Shown here: piece after piece, positions 26,298-34,780 of the stretch
Layout: every line of letters begins with the position of its first letter
Numbering within the stretch: position 1 is the stretch's first letter
NCBI RefSeq assembly: GCF_030816195.1
Contig: NZ_JAUSXS010000001.1
Coordinates: forward strand, 1,573,501-1,637,500
Direction: 5' to 3'
DNA length: 64,000 nt
Source of the DNA: Pseudomonas sp. W4I3
GTDB lineage: Bacteria; Pseudomonadota; Gammaproteobacteria; Pseudomonadales; Pseudomonadaceae
Notes under the pieces: generated by a model
Told to the model about the DNA's origin: nothing
Database searches by the model: none
Seen by the model: only the letters and a program-made list of their open reading frames with translations
Program-made: the position numbers and the translations under genes

Positions 26298-26470
26298 CGG
26301 GTACTCCTTCAGGGGAAAACAATCATAAAAGCAGGTTGAATTTTTTTTCGCAATCTGCATAATTGCCCACCTCTTTCTGCAGTGGAAGTGATGCGCCGCC
26401 TGCCGAAGAATCTTGCCGTTGAACGGACGCGCTGACCCGAGCCCCCGATAGCGTCTGTATCCGGCTGCCT

Positions 26471-26498
26471 TTGACCTTGTCAAAGTACGCACTATTCA
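26471..26498 (+). promoter_or_regulatory. Probable sigma70 promoter of rplM-rpsI
   Basis: TTGACC (26471-26476), a 16-base spacer and TATTCA (26493-26498) would start transcription near 26505, giving a leader of about 40 bases. The leader holds a CCGCC/GGCGG hairpin (26506-26510 with 26524-26528), a possible site for the L13 autoregulation known in E. coli. Confidence 0.5.
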
Positions 26499-26547
26499 GT
26501 AAGATCCGCCGTCTAAATTTACAGGCGGCCCCTGAGGCTATTAAAGA

Positions 26548-26976
26548 ATGACAACTTTTACTGCAAAACCGGAAACAGTTCAGCGCGACTGGTTTGTCGT
26601 CGACGCCGCTGGTCAGACCCTGGGTCGTCTGGCCACTGAAGTCGCCAGCCGTCTGCGTGGCAAGCACAAGCCTGAATACACCCCGCACGTTGATACCGGT
26701 GACTACATTGTCATCATCAACGCTGAGCAGGTTCGTGTGACCGGCAACAAAGCAAGCGACAAAATGTACTACCGTCACTCCGGTTTCCCAGGCGGTATCA
26801 AGTCTTCCAACTTCGAAGGCCTGATTGCCAAGAAGCCTGAAGCCCCGATCGAAATCGCGGTCAAAGGCATGCTGCCTAAGGGCCCACTGGGTCGCGATAT
26901 GTTTCGCAAGCTGAAAGTCTATGCGGGCGCTGTACACCCTCATGCTGCTCAGCAGCCCCAAGAACTGAAGTTTTAA
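26548..26976 (+). CDS. rplM: 50S ribosomal protein L13
   Basis: 142 residues, the usual length, with the conserved [39 protein letters not shown] and [21 protein letters not shown]13 is an early-assembly protein of the large subunit. It forms the standard two-gene operon with rpsI, 14 bases downstream. Confidence 0.99.
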
Positions 26977-26990
26977 CGGAATAGTTCATT

Positions 26991-27383
26991 ATGTCGGCGA
27001 CTCAAAATTACGGCACTGGCCGTCGCAAAACCGCAACCGCACGCGTTTTCCTGCGTCCGGGCACTGGTAACATCTCGATCAACAACCGCTCCCTGGACAA
27101 CTTCTTCGGCCGCGAAACTGCCCGCATGGTAGTTCGTCAGCCGCTTGAATTGACCGAGACCGTTGAAAAGTTCGACATCTACGTCACCGTTATCGGTGGC
27201 GGTGTAAGTGGTCAAGCTGGCGCAATCCGCCACGGTATCACTCGCGCTCTGATGCAGTACGACGAAACCCTGCGTGGCGCTCTGCGCAAAGCTGGCTTCG
27301 TAACTCGCGATGCTCGTGAAGTTGAACGTAAGAAAGTCGGTCTGCGTAAAGCGCGTAAGCGTCCGCAGTACTCGAAGCGTTAA
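26991..27383 (+). CDS. rpsI: 30S ribosomal protein S9
   Basis: 130 residues beginning [20 protein letters not shown] and ending with the basic tail [10 protein letters not shown] whose last residues reach the P-site tRNA in the small subunit. [19 protein letters not shown] is diagnostic. It ends the rplM-rpsI operon and is followed by a terminator at 27401. Confidence 0.99.
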
Positions 27384-27400
27384 TTCGCTTTACGTTCCAC

Positions 27401-27438
27401 AAAAACGCCCAGCCTCCTCACGGAGCTGGGCGTTTTTT
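27401..27438 (+). terminator. Intrinsic terminator of rplM-rpsI
   Basis: AACGCCCAGC (27404-27413) pairs with GCTGGGCGTT (27424-27433) and a T-run continues to 27438. A-runs on the other side make it usable on both strands. Confidence 0.9.
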
Positions 27439-27476
27439 ATTGCCTGCGATTTATGCACATTTTTCGCCGTGACAAC

Positions 27477-27503
27477 TTGCCACATCCGTAGACCCCCTAT
27501 ACT
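27477..27503 (+). promoter_or_regulatory. Possible promoter of petABC
   Basis: TTGCCA (27477-27482) and TATACT (27498-27503) are separated by 15 bases, somewhat short. If used, it gives a leader of about 140 bases, in which CCCCTA/TAGGGG (27494-27517) could fold. Confidence 0.35.
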
Positions 27504-27650
27504 ACAAGGCCTAGGGGTGGAGGCCCGGGCAATTCCCTTGTCATACGTGGGGCTTTTCATTACCATCCGGTCAAAATTTTTATAAGTAAAGATTCAATAC
27601 TTAGTAGACGCCTGATTTAACAGGCCAAAAAGCTGATGGGAGAGGACTGA

Positions 27651-28244
27651 ATGAGCAATGACGGCGTGAATGCAGGCCGGCGTCGCTTCTTGGTAGCAGC
27701 CACATCCGTGGTGGGTGCTGCAGGAGCGGTGGGGGCTGCGGTCCCGTTCGTGGGGTCATGGTTTCCCAGTGCCAAGGCGAAAGCCGCAGGTGCACCGGTG
27801 AAGGTGAATGTCAGCAAGATCGAGCCAGGGCAGCAGATGATTGCTGAATGGCGCGGCCAGCCAGTATTCATTGTTCGTCGTACCGAGGAAATCCTGGGGA
27901 ATCTGAAAAAGATCGAAGGCCAATTGTCTGACCCGAAATCCGAAAATTCCGACCAGCCCGCCTACGCCAAGAACGAAGTGCGCTCCATCAAACCAGAGAT
28001 TCTGCTGCTGGTTGGCCTCTGTACCCACCTGGGTTGCTCACCGACCTTTCGCCCGGAAGTCGCTCCCGTCGACTTGGGCAAGGATTGGGTCGGCGGTTAT
28101 TTCTGCCCGTGTCACGGTTCTCACTACGACCTCGCCGGCCGGGTCTACAAGTCCCAGCCCGCGCCCCTGAACCTGCCAGTGCCTCCGCATACCTACGAAA
28201 CTGACGACCTTATTGTCATTGGCCTCGATAAGGAGAACGCGTGA
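27651..28244 (+). CDS. petA: Ubiquinol-cytochrome c reductase Rieske iron-sulfur subunit
   Basis: 197-residue [2Fe-2S] subunit of the cytochrome bc1 complex, taking electrons from ubiquinol to cytochrome c1. An arginine-rich N-terminus (GRRRFLVAATSVVGAAGAVG) gives a Tat-type uncleaved anchor. The cluster ligands are in CTHLGC and CPCHGSHYD, and the C-terminal LNLPVPPHTYETDDLIVIG is typical. It starts the petABC operon, with its stop overlapping the petB start. Confidence 0.98.
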   Translation: MSNDGVNAGRRRFLVAATSVVGAAGAVGAAVPFVGSWFPSAKAKAAGAPVKVNVSKIEPGQQMIAEWRGQPVFIVRRTEEILGNLKKIEGQLSDPKSENSDQPAYAKNEVRSIKPEILLLVGLCTHLGCSPTFRPEVAPVDLGKDWVGGYFCPCHGSHYDLAGRVYKSQPAPLNLPVPPHTYETDDLIVIGLDKENA

Positions 28245-29455
28245 TGAGCAAGTTCATGGATTGGGTGGATGCGCGCTTCCCCGCTACCAAAATGTGGGAA
28301 GACCATCTCAGCAAATATTACGCGCCAAAAAATTTCAATTTCTTCTACTTCTTCGGCTCCCTTGCACTGCTGGTGCTGGTCAACCAGATCGTCACCGGCG
28401 TGTGGTTGACGATGAGCTACACGCCGTCGGCGGAAGAGGCGTTTGCCTCCGTCGAATACATCATGCGTGACGTCGAATACGGTTCGATCCTGCGCCTGCT
28501 GCACTCCACCGGCGCATCGGCGTTCTTCATCGTCGTCTATCTGCACATGTTCCGTGGTCTGCTCTACGGCTCGTACCAGAAGCCCCGCGAGCTGGTGTGG
28601 GTGTTCGGCATGCTGATCTATCTGGCGCTGATGGCCGAAGCCTTTATGGGTTACCTGCTGCCCTGGGGCCAGATGTCGTACTGGGGCGCCCAGGTGATCA
28701 TCTCGCTGTTCGGTGCAATCCCGGTAATCGGCAATGACCTGACGCAGTGGATCCGCGGTGATTACCTGATCTCCGGCATCACCCTGAACCGCTTCTTCGC
28801 CTTGCACGTGGTCGCCTTGCCGATCGTGATTCTGGGCCTGGTGGTGTTGCACATTCTGGCGCTGCACGAAGTGGGTTCCAACAACCCGGATGGTGTGGAT
28901 ATCAAGAAGCATAAGGACGAGAACGGCATCCCATTGGATGGCATTCCATTCCACCCTTACTACACCGTGAAAGACATTGTCGGCGTGGTGGTGTTCCTGT
29001 TCGTGTTCTGCTCGATCGTGTTCTTTTTCCCGGAGATGGGTGGTTATTTCCTGGAGAAGCCTAACTTCGAACAAGCCAACGCCTTCAAGACGCCGGAGCA
29101 CATTGCCCCGGTCTGGTACTTCACGCCGTTCTACGCAATCCTGCGGGCGATCCCCGACAAACTCATGGGTGTGATCGCCATGGGCGCGGCGATTGCGGTG
29201 CTGTTCGTGCTGCCGTGGCTGGACCGCAGCCCAGTCAAGTCCATGCGCTACAAGGGCTGGCTGAGCAAGATCTGGCTCTGGGTGTTCTGCATTTCGTTCG
29301 TGATCCTGGGTGTGCTGGGCGTCTTGGCGCCGACCCCTGAGCGTACGTTGCTGTCGCAGCTCTGCACCTTCCTGTACTTCGCCTACTTTATTCTGATGCC
29401 GTTCTATACCCGGCTCGAGAAGACCAAACCGGTTCCGGAAAGGGTGACTGGCTGA
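28244..29455 (+). CDS. petB: Cytochrome b of the bc1 complex
   Basis: 403-residue membrane subunit with eight or nine helices, carrying both b-type haems and both quinone sites. Haem-ligand helices contain LHSTGASAFFIVVYLHMFRG and RFFALHVVALPIVILGLVVL, and the Qo-site PEWY loop equivalent is in APVWYFTPFYAILRAIPDKL (PVWYF). The ATG at 28244 overlaps the petA stop by one base and follows AAGGAG; the GTG at 28241 is an alternative one codon upstream. Confidence 0.98.
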   Translation: MSKFMDWVDARFPATKMWEDHLSKYYAPKNFNFFYFFGSLALLVLVNQIVTGVWLTMSYTPSAEEAFASVEYIMRDVEYGSILRLLHSTGASAFFIVVYLHMFRGLLYGSYQKPRELVWVFGMLIYLALMAEAFMGYLLPWGQMSYWGAQVIISLFGAIPVIGNDLTQWIRGDYLISGITLNRFFALHVVALPIVILGLVVLHILALHEVGSNNPDGVDIKKHKDENGIPLDGIPFHPYYTVKDIVGVVVFLFVFCSIVFFFPEMGGYFLEKPNFEQANAFKTPEHIAPVWYFTPFYAILRAIPDKLMGVIAMGAAIAVLFVLPWLDRSPVKSMRYKGWLSKIWLWVFCISFVILGVLGVLAPTPERTLLSQLCTFLYFAYFILMPFYTRLEKTKPVPERVTG

Positions 29456-30234
29456 TGAAAAAATTATTTGTTGCACTCGTGCTTGCGGCGCTGCCGCTAC
29501 TGTCTTTTGCTGCTGAGCATGGCGCGGAACTGGAAAAAGTCGACATCGACGTCTCCGATAAAGCCGCCCTGCAAGATGGCGCACGCACCTTCGCCAACTA
29601 CTGCATGGGCTGCCACAGCGCCAAGTTCCAGCGCTATGAACGGGTTGCCGATGACTTGGGTATTCCCCATGAGTTGATGTTGGAAAAATTGGTGTTCACC
29701 GGGGCCAAGATTGGCGACCACATGAACATCGGCATGAAACCGGCGGACGCCAAGGCCTGGTTCGGCGCAGCACCGCCCGACCTGACCCTGGTGGCGCGCG
29801 TGCGTGGCACCGACTGGCTGTTTGGCTACCTCAAGTCCTTCTACGAAGACCCGGCCCGCCCCTGGGGCGTGAACAACAAAGTGTTCCCGAATGTCGGCAT
29901 GCCTAACGTTCTGGTCGGCCTGCAGGGGCGCCAAGTGGTAGGATGCAAGCAGGTTCAGGTCGTTGAAAACGGCAAGAAGCAATATGATCCGTTGACCGGC
30001 ACGCCGCTGACTCATGAAGCGTGCGACCAACTGACCATCGTGCCCAAGACCGGTACGCTGAACGACGAGCAGTTCGACGAGAAGGTCAAGAATCTGGTGA
30101 CCTTCCTGGCCTACTCGGCCAACCCGGTCAAACTGCAGCACCAGCGCATCGGTACTTACGTCTTGCTGTACCTGGCTTTCTTCTTCGTATTCGCCTATCT
30201 GCTCAAACGCGAGTACTGGAAGGACGTGCATTGA
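29455..30234 (+). CDS. petC: Cytochrome c1 of the bc1 complex
   Basis: 259 residues with a signal peptide (MKKLFVALVLAALPLLSFAA), the haem c site CMGCH, the sixth-ligand region NIGMKPADAKAWFGAAPPDL, and a C-terminal membrane anchor (YVLLYLAFFFVFAYLLKREY). It passes electrons to soluble c-type cytochromes. ATG overlaps the petB stop by one base. It is the last gene of petABC, followed by a terminator. Confidence 0.98.
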   Translation: MKKLFVALVLAALPLLSFAAEHGAELEKVDIDVSDKAALQDGARTFANYCMGCHSAKFQRYERVADDLGIPHELMLEKLVFTGAKIGDHMNIGMKPADAKAWFGAAPPDLTLVARVRGTDWLFGYLKSFYEDPARPWGVNNKVFPNVGMPNVLVGLQGRQVVGCKQVQVVENGKKQYDPLTGTPLTHEACDQLTIVPKTGTLNDEQFDEKVKNLVTFLAYSANPVKLQHQRIGTYVLLYLAFFFVFAYLLKREYWKDVH

Positions 30235-30263
30235 TCCAACCGTAAGCAATTGCTGTTAATCTT

Positions 30264-30344
30264 GCGCGCCCAGCGGCATCTCTGAACACGTAGCGCCGGT
30301 TTTACCGGACGTTACAGAGATGCTCTCTGGGCGCGCTCGTTTTT
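30264..30344 (+). terminator. Long-stem terminator after petC
   Basis: GCGCGCCCAG (30264-30273) pairs with CTGGGCGCGC (30327-30336), with an inner CATCTCTG/CAGAGATG stem and an internal GCCGGT/ACCGG hairpin, followed by TCGTTTTT. The branched fold is larger than a usual terminator and lies just before sspA. Confidence 0.8.
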
Positions 30345-30381
30345 GAGCTTTCGATAATTTCAACAAGCGAGGAGGACCGCC

Positions 30382-30999
30382 ATGGGCGTGACCAATCGGT
30401 TGGCCTGTTACTCCGACCCCGCCGACCACTATTCCCACCGAGTACGCATCGTGCTCGCAGAGAAGGGTGTCAGCGCCGAGATCATCAGTGTGGAGGCGGG
30501 CCGTCAGCCGCCGAAACTGATCGAAGTGAACCCTTACGGCAGCTTGCCCACCCTGGTCGATCGTGACCTGGCGTTGTGGGAGTCGACCGTGGTGATGGAA
30601 TACTTGGATGAGCGTTACCCGCATCCGCCTTTGCTGCCGGTGTACCCGGTGGCGCGTGCCAACAGCCGCCTGCTGATCCATCGGATCCAGCGTGACTGGT
30701 GTGGCCTGGTGGATGTGATTCTGGATTCGCGTTCCAAAGAGGCTGCTCGGGTACAGGCGCGTAAGGAATTGCGCGAGAGCCTGACCGGCGTTTCGCCGCT
30801 GTTCGCCGATAAACCTTTTTTCCTCAGCGAGGAACAAAGCTTGGTGGATTGCTGCCTATTACCCATACTCTGGCGCTTGCCGATTCTGGGCATTGAACTG
30901 CCACGGCCGGCCAAGCCGTTGCTTGATTACATGGAGCGCCAGTTCGCGCGTGAGGCTTTCCAGGCGAGTCTGTCTGGTGTCGAACGCGACATGCGCTAA
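30382..30999 (+). CDS. sspA: Stringent starvation protein A
   Basis: 205-residue glutathione-transferase-fold protein that binds RNA polymerase and shifts transcription in starvation and virulence. N-domain: [20 protein letters not shown], then [20 protein letters not shown]; helical C-domain: [20 protein letters not shown] with the conserved PH-type surface [11 protein letters not shown]. It is followed 17 bases later by sspB, the normal pair. Confidence 0.96.
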   Translation: MGVTNRLACYSDPADHYSHRVRIVLAEKGVSAEIISVEAGRQPPKLIEVNPYGSLPTLVDRDLALWESTVVMEYLDERYPHPPLLPVYPVARANSRLLIHRIQRDWCGLVDVILDSRSKEAARVQARKELRESLTGVSPLFADKPFFLSEEQSLVDCCLLPILWRLPILGIELPRPAKPLLDYMERQFAREAFQASLSGVERDMR

Positions 31000-31016
31000 G
31001 GCTTAAGGAGCCGCTG

Positions 31017-31433
31017 ATGAACTCCAGTCGACCCTACCTGGTCCGCGCGCTCTATGAGTGGATTGTGGACAACGATTGCACCCCGCACATGCTGGTCAAT
31101 TCCGAATTTCCTGCGGTTCAGGTTCCGCAGGGTTTTGCCAGTGACGGGCAGATTGTCTTGAACGTATCGCCCAGCGCCGTGCGCCACCTGCACATGGACA
31201 ACGAAGCGGTCAGCTTCGAAGGGCGTTTCGGCGGCGTGCCGCATACGCTGTTCGTGCCGATCGGCGCCATCCTTGGGATTTATGCCCGTGAAAACGGCCA
31301 AGGCATGGTGTTCGATCTGGAGTCGCCTTTCGAGGACGATGAAACGATCGGAGACGAAGGCGGCGATGATCTGCCACCGGATAACGAGCCGCCGCGCCCT
31401 ACCGGCCGGCCGAGCTTGAAAGTGGTGAAGTAA
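31017..31433 (+). CDS. sspB: ClpXP adaptor SspB
   Basis: 138-residue adaptor that hands ssrA-tagged proteins to ClpXP. It has RPYLVRALYEWIVDNDCTPH at the start, the tag-binding core FGGVPHTLFVPIGAILGIYA, a disordered acidic/proline linker and the short ClpX-binding tail GRPSLKVVK. It ends the sspAB operon; a terminator follows at 31460. Confidence 0.96.
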   Translation: MNSSRPYLVRALYEWIVDNDCTPHMLVNSEFPAVQVPQGFASDGQIVLNVSPSAVRHLHMDNEAVSFEGRFGGVPHTLFVPIGAILGIYARENGQGMVFDLESPFEDDETIGDEGGDDLPPDNEPPRPTGRPSLKVVK

Positions 31434-31459
31434 GCGGCTGTTGCCTTAGGGCGAGCCTG

Positions 31460-31493
31460 AAAAATGCCTCGGCGGTTGCCGGGGCATTTTTTT
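31460..31493 (+). terminator. Intrinsic terminator of sspAB
   Basis: AAAAATGCC (31460-31468) pairs with GGCATTTTT (31483-31491), with an inner CGG/CCG pairing, followed by further Ts to 31493. Confidence 0.88.
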
Positions 31494-31533
31494 GCCTGCC
31501 GGGCAGAGAATGAAAGTCACGACAGGAACGGTG

Positions 31534-31543
31534 ATCGTACAAC
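31534..31543. promoter_or_regulatory. Candidate autoregulatory half-site of the FadR-type regulator
   Basis: ATCGTACAAC occurs 49 bases upstream of the regulator's start. The same ten bases form one arm of the palindrome at 33781-33800 in front of the diacid-degradation operon, on the opposite strand. No clear second arm is seen here. Confidence 0.45.
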
Positions 31544-31592
31544 CGCCATGGGCTATGATGCGTCTTCAGTTCGCCGAGAAAGATGATTCATC

Positions 31593-32342
31593 ATGGAAAA
31601 CGCCAGCGCTGCCCCACGTCTGCCCCGCAAGCGCCGTAGTCTTGCCCAGGAATTGGTCACGGTGTTGTCCGAACAAATCCGCGACGGTCAGCTTAAGCGT
31701 GGCGACAAGCTGCCCACCGAGTCGGCAATCATGGAGGCCCATGGTGTCAGCCGCACCGTGGTGCGCGAGGCTATTTCGCGCTTGCAGGCGGCGGGGCAGG
31801 TGGAGACGCGGCACGGTATCGGCACCTTTGTGCTGGATACACCAAGCCCGAGCGGTTTCCGAATCGACCCGGCCACTGTGGTGACGTTGCGTGATGTGCT
31901 GGCGATCCTGGAGCTGCGTATCAGCCTGGAAGTGGAGTCTGCCGGTCTGGCTGCTTTACGCCGCAGCGACGAGCAGCTCAGCGCCATGCGCGCGGCCCTC
32001 GATGCGCTTAATGAAAGCGCGGCGCATGCTGGCGATGCAGTCGCCTCCGACTTCGCTTTCCACCTGGAAATTGCACTCTCTACCGGCAACCGTTACTTCA
32101 CCGACATCATGACCCACCTGGGCACCAGCATCATTCCGCGTACCCGCCTGAATTCAGCGCGCCTGGCCCATGATGACCAGCAGCATTACATGGGCCGCCT
32201 GAGCCGCGAGCACGAAGAGATTTATGAGGCAATTGCGCGCCAGGATTCGGATGCGGCGCGTGCGGCGATGCGCCTGCATTTGACTAATAGCCGCGAGCGG
32301 CTGCGCCATGCTCATGAAGAGGCGCAGGCGCAGCGCGGTTGA
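31593..32342 (+). CDS. FadR-subfamily GntR regulator, probably of glucarate/galactarate use
   Basis: 249-residue repressor-type protein: an N-terminal winged helix-turn-helix (about 15-82, with GDKLPTESAIMEAHGVSRTV and REAISRLQAAGQVETRHGIG) and a C-terminal FCD ligand-binding domain (about 100-235) whose metal-binding His/Asp set is in DFAFHLEIALSTGNRYF, LSREHEEIYEAI and MRLHLTNSRERL. Its target is inferred from context: the diacid genes begin 1.5 kb downstream and share a half-site with this gene's own promoter region. The effector could be a glucarate pathway sugar acid. Confidence 0.85.
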   Translation: MENASAAPRLPRKRRSLAQELVTVLSEQIRDGQLKRGDKLPTESAIMEAHGVSRTVVREAISRLQAAGQVETRHGIGTFVLDTPSPSGFRIDPATVVTLRDVLAILELRISLEVESAGLAALRRSDEQLSAMRAALDALNESAAHAGDAVASDFAFHLEIALSTGNRYFTDIMTHLGTSIIPRTRLNSARLAHDDQQHYMGRLSREHEEIYEAIARQDSDAARAAMRLHLTNSRERLRHAHEEAQAQRG

Positions 32343-32351
32343 ACCATTGAT

Positions 32352-32453
32352 CTGTAGGAGCGAGCTTGCTCGCGAAAGCTTCAAGGACACCGCGTTTTAT
32401 TCAGAATGTGCGCTCTGGCCCTAGGTTCTTCGCGAGTAAGCTCGCTCCTGCAG
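32352..32453. repeat. REPIN, TAGGAGCGAGC family
   Basis: Inverted units at 32352-32376 and 32429-32453 (GTAGGAGCGAGCTTGCTCGC type), with a central TTCAAGGACACCGCG shared with the copy at 36274. Confidence 0.88.
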
Positions 32454-32466
32454 AAGGTATCAACCG

Positions 32467-33624
32467 TTAGCGGGTGGGTTGATTGGGTGTGTAGTCCTTG
32501 AGCAGCAGGTACGTACTCCACCCCCACCAGTCATTCGTCCAGTGCTTGTCGTTCAGATCATTCACCTCTTTGCGCCGCAACACCTTGTCCCCCTCCATCT
32601 TGAACAGCGGCGAGAAGTTATTCGCCGGGTTCTGCACGGCATTCAGGTCCGGCACATACAACGGTGCCTTGAAGGTGGCCGGTGAGGGCGCCACGCCGCT
32701 GAGGAAAGTCTCGAAAATCTCATCGGCTGAGGCTTGTACCGCCTGCTTAACCTGGGCTCGGTTGTCCTCATCGATCGTATCGAAGTAGCGTTTATCGCCA
32801 TAGGCGTGCCATTGAGCCCCCATGGCATTGCGCACCTTGAGGCCGAATTTGCTGTCTTCATCATGCATGAAGCGGCTGATAAGAGACCCCAGCTCTCCTG
32901 GCGTGACCACCGCTGCCAGTTGCTTGCGTGGGACGCGCAAATGGCCGGCGGAAAACAGGTCGGTGAGGAAGTGATCGGCAAAGCTGTTCATGGCGTACGC
33001 CAATTCCAGTGCCTGGTCGGTGCCGGTTTGGTGCGCGACGACCGCCTGCTGCAACGCCGCAGTGTGGCCGGCCAGGTAGGCGGACAAGGCCCATTCGCCA
33101 AAATGATCGGCATTGTCCGCTGCCAGTTTCAGGTAGCGCCCCAGCGGGATCAGTGCCGAAACCGCACTGCCGCCACCGGTGATGCGGTTCCACTCTTCGG
33201 ACAACGTATCACCCAAGGCATCATAGGCTTCGTGCGCTTGCTTACCGTCCTTGATGGCCTGTTTGACCGCGTTGATCTCTTTTTGCATGACCGTCAGGAT
33301 CTTGCCGGCTTCCTCCCGCGAAGCAGGCAGTGCCGCCAGCGAATTGAAGGCTGCGGTGAAACGTTGCACGCGGTCGGTGGGGGAGGCGCCATCGCTGATA
33401 GGTTGACCGGGGATACCGTAGAAGTCGCCACCCAAGGCAATCACCTGGCCATAGGTCAGCGCCAGCCCGTTGGGCAAATGCAGTTCCACTTGCCGCGCAG
33501 GGATCGCTGCGGCGTCCTTGGCAAAACGCAACAGCGTGTCGTCGCCGATGGCGGTGTGTTCGCCCCCTTCGAAACGCAGGGTAGGGCGGTTATTGGTGGG
33601 TACGGCGTATTCAAGACCTGACAT
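32467..33624 (-). CDS. Zinc-dependent phospholipase C-like protein
   Basis: 385 residues without signal peptide or membrane helix. Residues 165-230 hold a His/Asp pattern typical of the zinc-PLC/P1-nuclease helical fold: DNADHFGEWALSAYLAGH (D173, H174, H187), then MNSFADHFLTDLFSAGHLR (D217, H218, D222, H228). A phosphatidylcholine-hydrolysing PLC of about this size, unlike other PLCs, was described from P. fluorescens, and this may be that family; I could not check. The start at 33624 follows AAGGAG. A consensus LexA box lies 40 bases upstream, so it should be induced by DNA damage. The role in the SOS response is unknown. Confidence 0.6.
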   Translation of the reverse strand: MSGLEYAVPTNNRPTLRFEGGEHTAIGDDTLLRFAKDAAAIPARQVELHLPNGLALTYGQVIALGGDFYGIPGQPISDGASPTDRVQRFTAAFNSLAALPASREEAGKILTVMQKEINAVKQAIKDGKQAHEAYDALGDTLSEEWNRITGGGSAVSALIPLGRYLKLAADNADHFGEWALSAYLAGHTAALQQAVVAHQTGTDQALELAYAMNSFADHFLTDLFSAGHLRVPRKQLAAVVTPGELGSLISRFMHDEDSKFGLKVRNAMGAQWHAYGDKRYFDTIDEDNRAQVKQAVQASADEIFETFLSGVAPSPATFKAPLYVPDLNAVQNPANNFSPLFKMEGDKVLRRKEVNDLNDKHWTNDWWGWSTYLLLKDYTPNQPTR

Positions 33625-33663
33625 GTTAGCTCCTTGCTATGTCGTAAGAATCTTCCTTGATTG

Positions 33664-33679
33664 CTGTATGTATATACAG
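33664..33679. promoter_or_regulatory. LexA (SOS) box
   Basis: CTGTATGTATATACAG matches the CTGT-N8-ACAG consensus with a fully AT-alternating centre. It lies 9 bases downstream of the minus-strand -10 element at 33688-33693, where bound LexA would block the phospholipase-like gene. Confidence 0.8.
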
Positions 33680-33687
33680 CTAACGAG

Positions 33688-33715
33688 AGCATAGAGCGGA
33701 AATTTCTTACGTCAA
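33688..33715 (-). promoter_or_regulatory. Promoter of the phospholipase C-like gene
   Basis: On the minus strand TTGACG (33715-33710), a 16-base spacer and TATGCT (33693-33688). Transcription would start near 33681, right at the LexA box. Confidence 0.6.
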
Positions 33716-33762
33716 GGAGAGGCATGTAAACGGCCAGCCTGGAGGAACGTGATGAATTGCTG

Positions 33763-33800
33763 TTGACGAATCTTTTTATAGTTGTACGATGACGTACGAC
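33763..33800 (+). promoter_or_regulatory. Promoter with overlapping palindromic operator of the diacid operon
   Basis: TTGACG (33763-33768), a 16-base spacer and TACGAT (33785-33790) make a sigma70-type promoter. The palindrome GTTGTAC-N6-GTACGAC (33781-33800, one mismatch between arms) covers the -10 and start point, as expected for a GntR/FadR-type repressor. Confidence 0.6.
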
Positions 33801-33812
33801 ATCATCTAAACC

Positions 33813-33820
33813 AACAACAA
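33813..33820 (+). promoter_or_regulatory. Possible Crc/Hfq catabolite-repression motif, kdgD leader
   Basis: AACAACAA fits the AAnAAnAA motif that Hfq/Crc binds in Pseudomonas mRNAs. It lies in the predicted leader, 40 bases before the dehydratase start. Confidence 0.4.
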
Positions 33821-33859
33821 CGCTTTCCTCAGAAAGTCTTCGCCCAGGGTGTTCGAATA

Positions 33860-34771
33860 ATGAATCCACAAGAACTGAAGTCCATCCTCTCCCACGGTCT
33901 GCTGTCTTTTCCGGTGACCGATTTCAATGCCCAGGGTGACTTTCACCAGGCGGGCTATATCAAGCGTCTGGAATGGCTTGCCCCGTATGGCGCCACGGCG
34001 CTGTTCGCAGCAGGCGGCACCGGTGAGTTTTTCTCCCTGGCCGCCAGCGAATACTCCCAAGTGGTGAAGACCGCTGTTGATACCTGCGCCACCAGCGTGC
34101 CGATTCTTGCCGGTGTCGGTGGTGCCACCCGCCAGGCCATCGAGTACGCTCAAGAGGCCGAACGCCTGGGGGCCAAAGGCCTGTTGCTGCTGCCGCACTA
34201 CCTGACTGAAGCCAGCCAGGACGGTGTTGCCGCCCACGTTGAAGCCGTGTGCAAATCGGTCAAGATCGGCGTGGTGGTGTACAACCGCAATGTCTGCCGC
34301 CTGACCGCGCCACTGCTCGAACGCCTCGCCGAGCGCTGCCCGAACCTGATCGGTTACAAGGATGGCCTGGGTGACATCGAGTTGATGGTGTCGATCCGCC
34401 GTCGTCTCGGCGACCGTTTCAGCTACCTCGGCGGCCTGCCGACCGCAGAAGTTTACGCCGCTGCCTACAAGGCCCTGGGCGTGCCGGTGTACTCCTCGGC
34501 AGTGTTCAACTTCATTCCGAAAACCGCGATGGATTTCTACCACGCGATTGCCAAGGATGATCACGCCACCGTCGCCAAGATCATCGACGATTTCTTCCTG
34601 CCTTACCTGGACATCCGTAACCGCAAGGCCGGCTACGCCGTGAGCATCGTCAAGGCGGGTGCGAAGATCGCCGGCTACGATGCCGGCTCGGTGCGCACTC
34701 CGCTGACTGACCTGCTGCCAGAAGAATACGAAGCCCTGGCCGCGCTGATCGACAAGCAAGGCGCGCAATAA
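33860..34771 (+). CDS. kdgD: 5-dehydro-4-deoxyglucarate dehydratase
   Basis: 303-residue DapA-family aldolase-fold enzyme that converts 5-dehydro-4-deoxy-glucarate to 2-oxoglutarate semialdehyde with loss of water and CO2. Signature segments are [36 protein letters not shown] and the Schiff-base Lys in [14 protein letters not shown]. The start at 33860 is placed by family length and AGGGT; the open frame further upstream crosses the promoter. It heads the operon with the semialdehyde dehydrogenase, transporter and galactarate dehydratase. Confidence 0.94.
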   Translation: MNPQELKSILSHGLLSFPVTDFNAQGDFHQAGYIKRLEWLAPYGATALFAAGGTGEFFSLAASEYSQVVKTAVDTCATSVPILAGVGGATRQAIEYAQEAERLGAKGLLLLPHYLTEASQDGVAAHVEAVCKSVKIGVVVYNRNVCRLTAPLLERLAERCPNLIGYKDGLGDIELMVSIRRRLGDRFSYLGGLPTAEVYAAAYKALGVPVYSSAVFNFIPKTAMDFYHAIAKDDHATVAKIIDDFFLPYLDIRNRKAGYAVSIVKAGAKIAGYDAGSVRTPLTDLLPEEYEALAALIDKQGAQ

Positions 34772-34780
34772 CTTATCAAC

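Noticed and set aside
26298..26492. N-terminal extension of the aldo/keto reductase from the ATG at 26492
   Set aside because: The added 65 residues have no family counterpart and cross the rplM promoter; the inner start has an ideal ribosome site.
28193..29584. Long open frame opposite petB (463 codons, minus strand)
   Set aside because: It is the antisense shadow of a GC-rich gene: rich in H, Q and R with no family sense, while petB on the plus strand is unmistakable.
33777..33782. TATAGT as -10 of the diacid operon promoter
   Set aside because: It is only 8 bases from the TTGACG -35; TACGAT at 33785 gives proper spacing.
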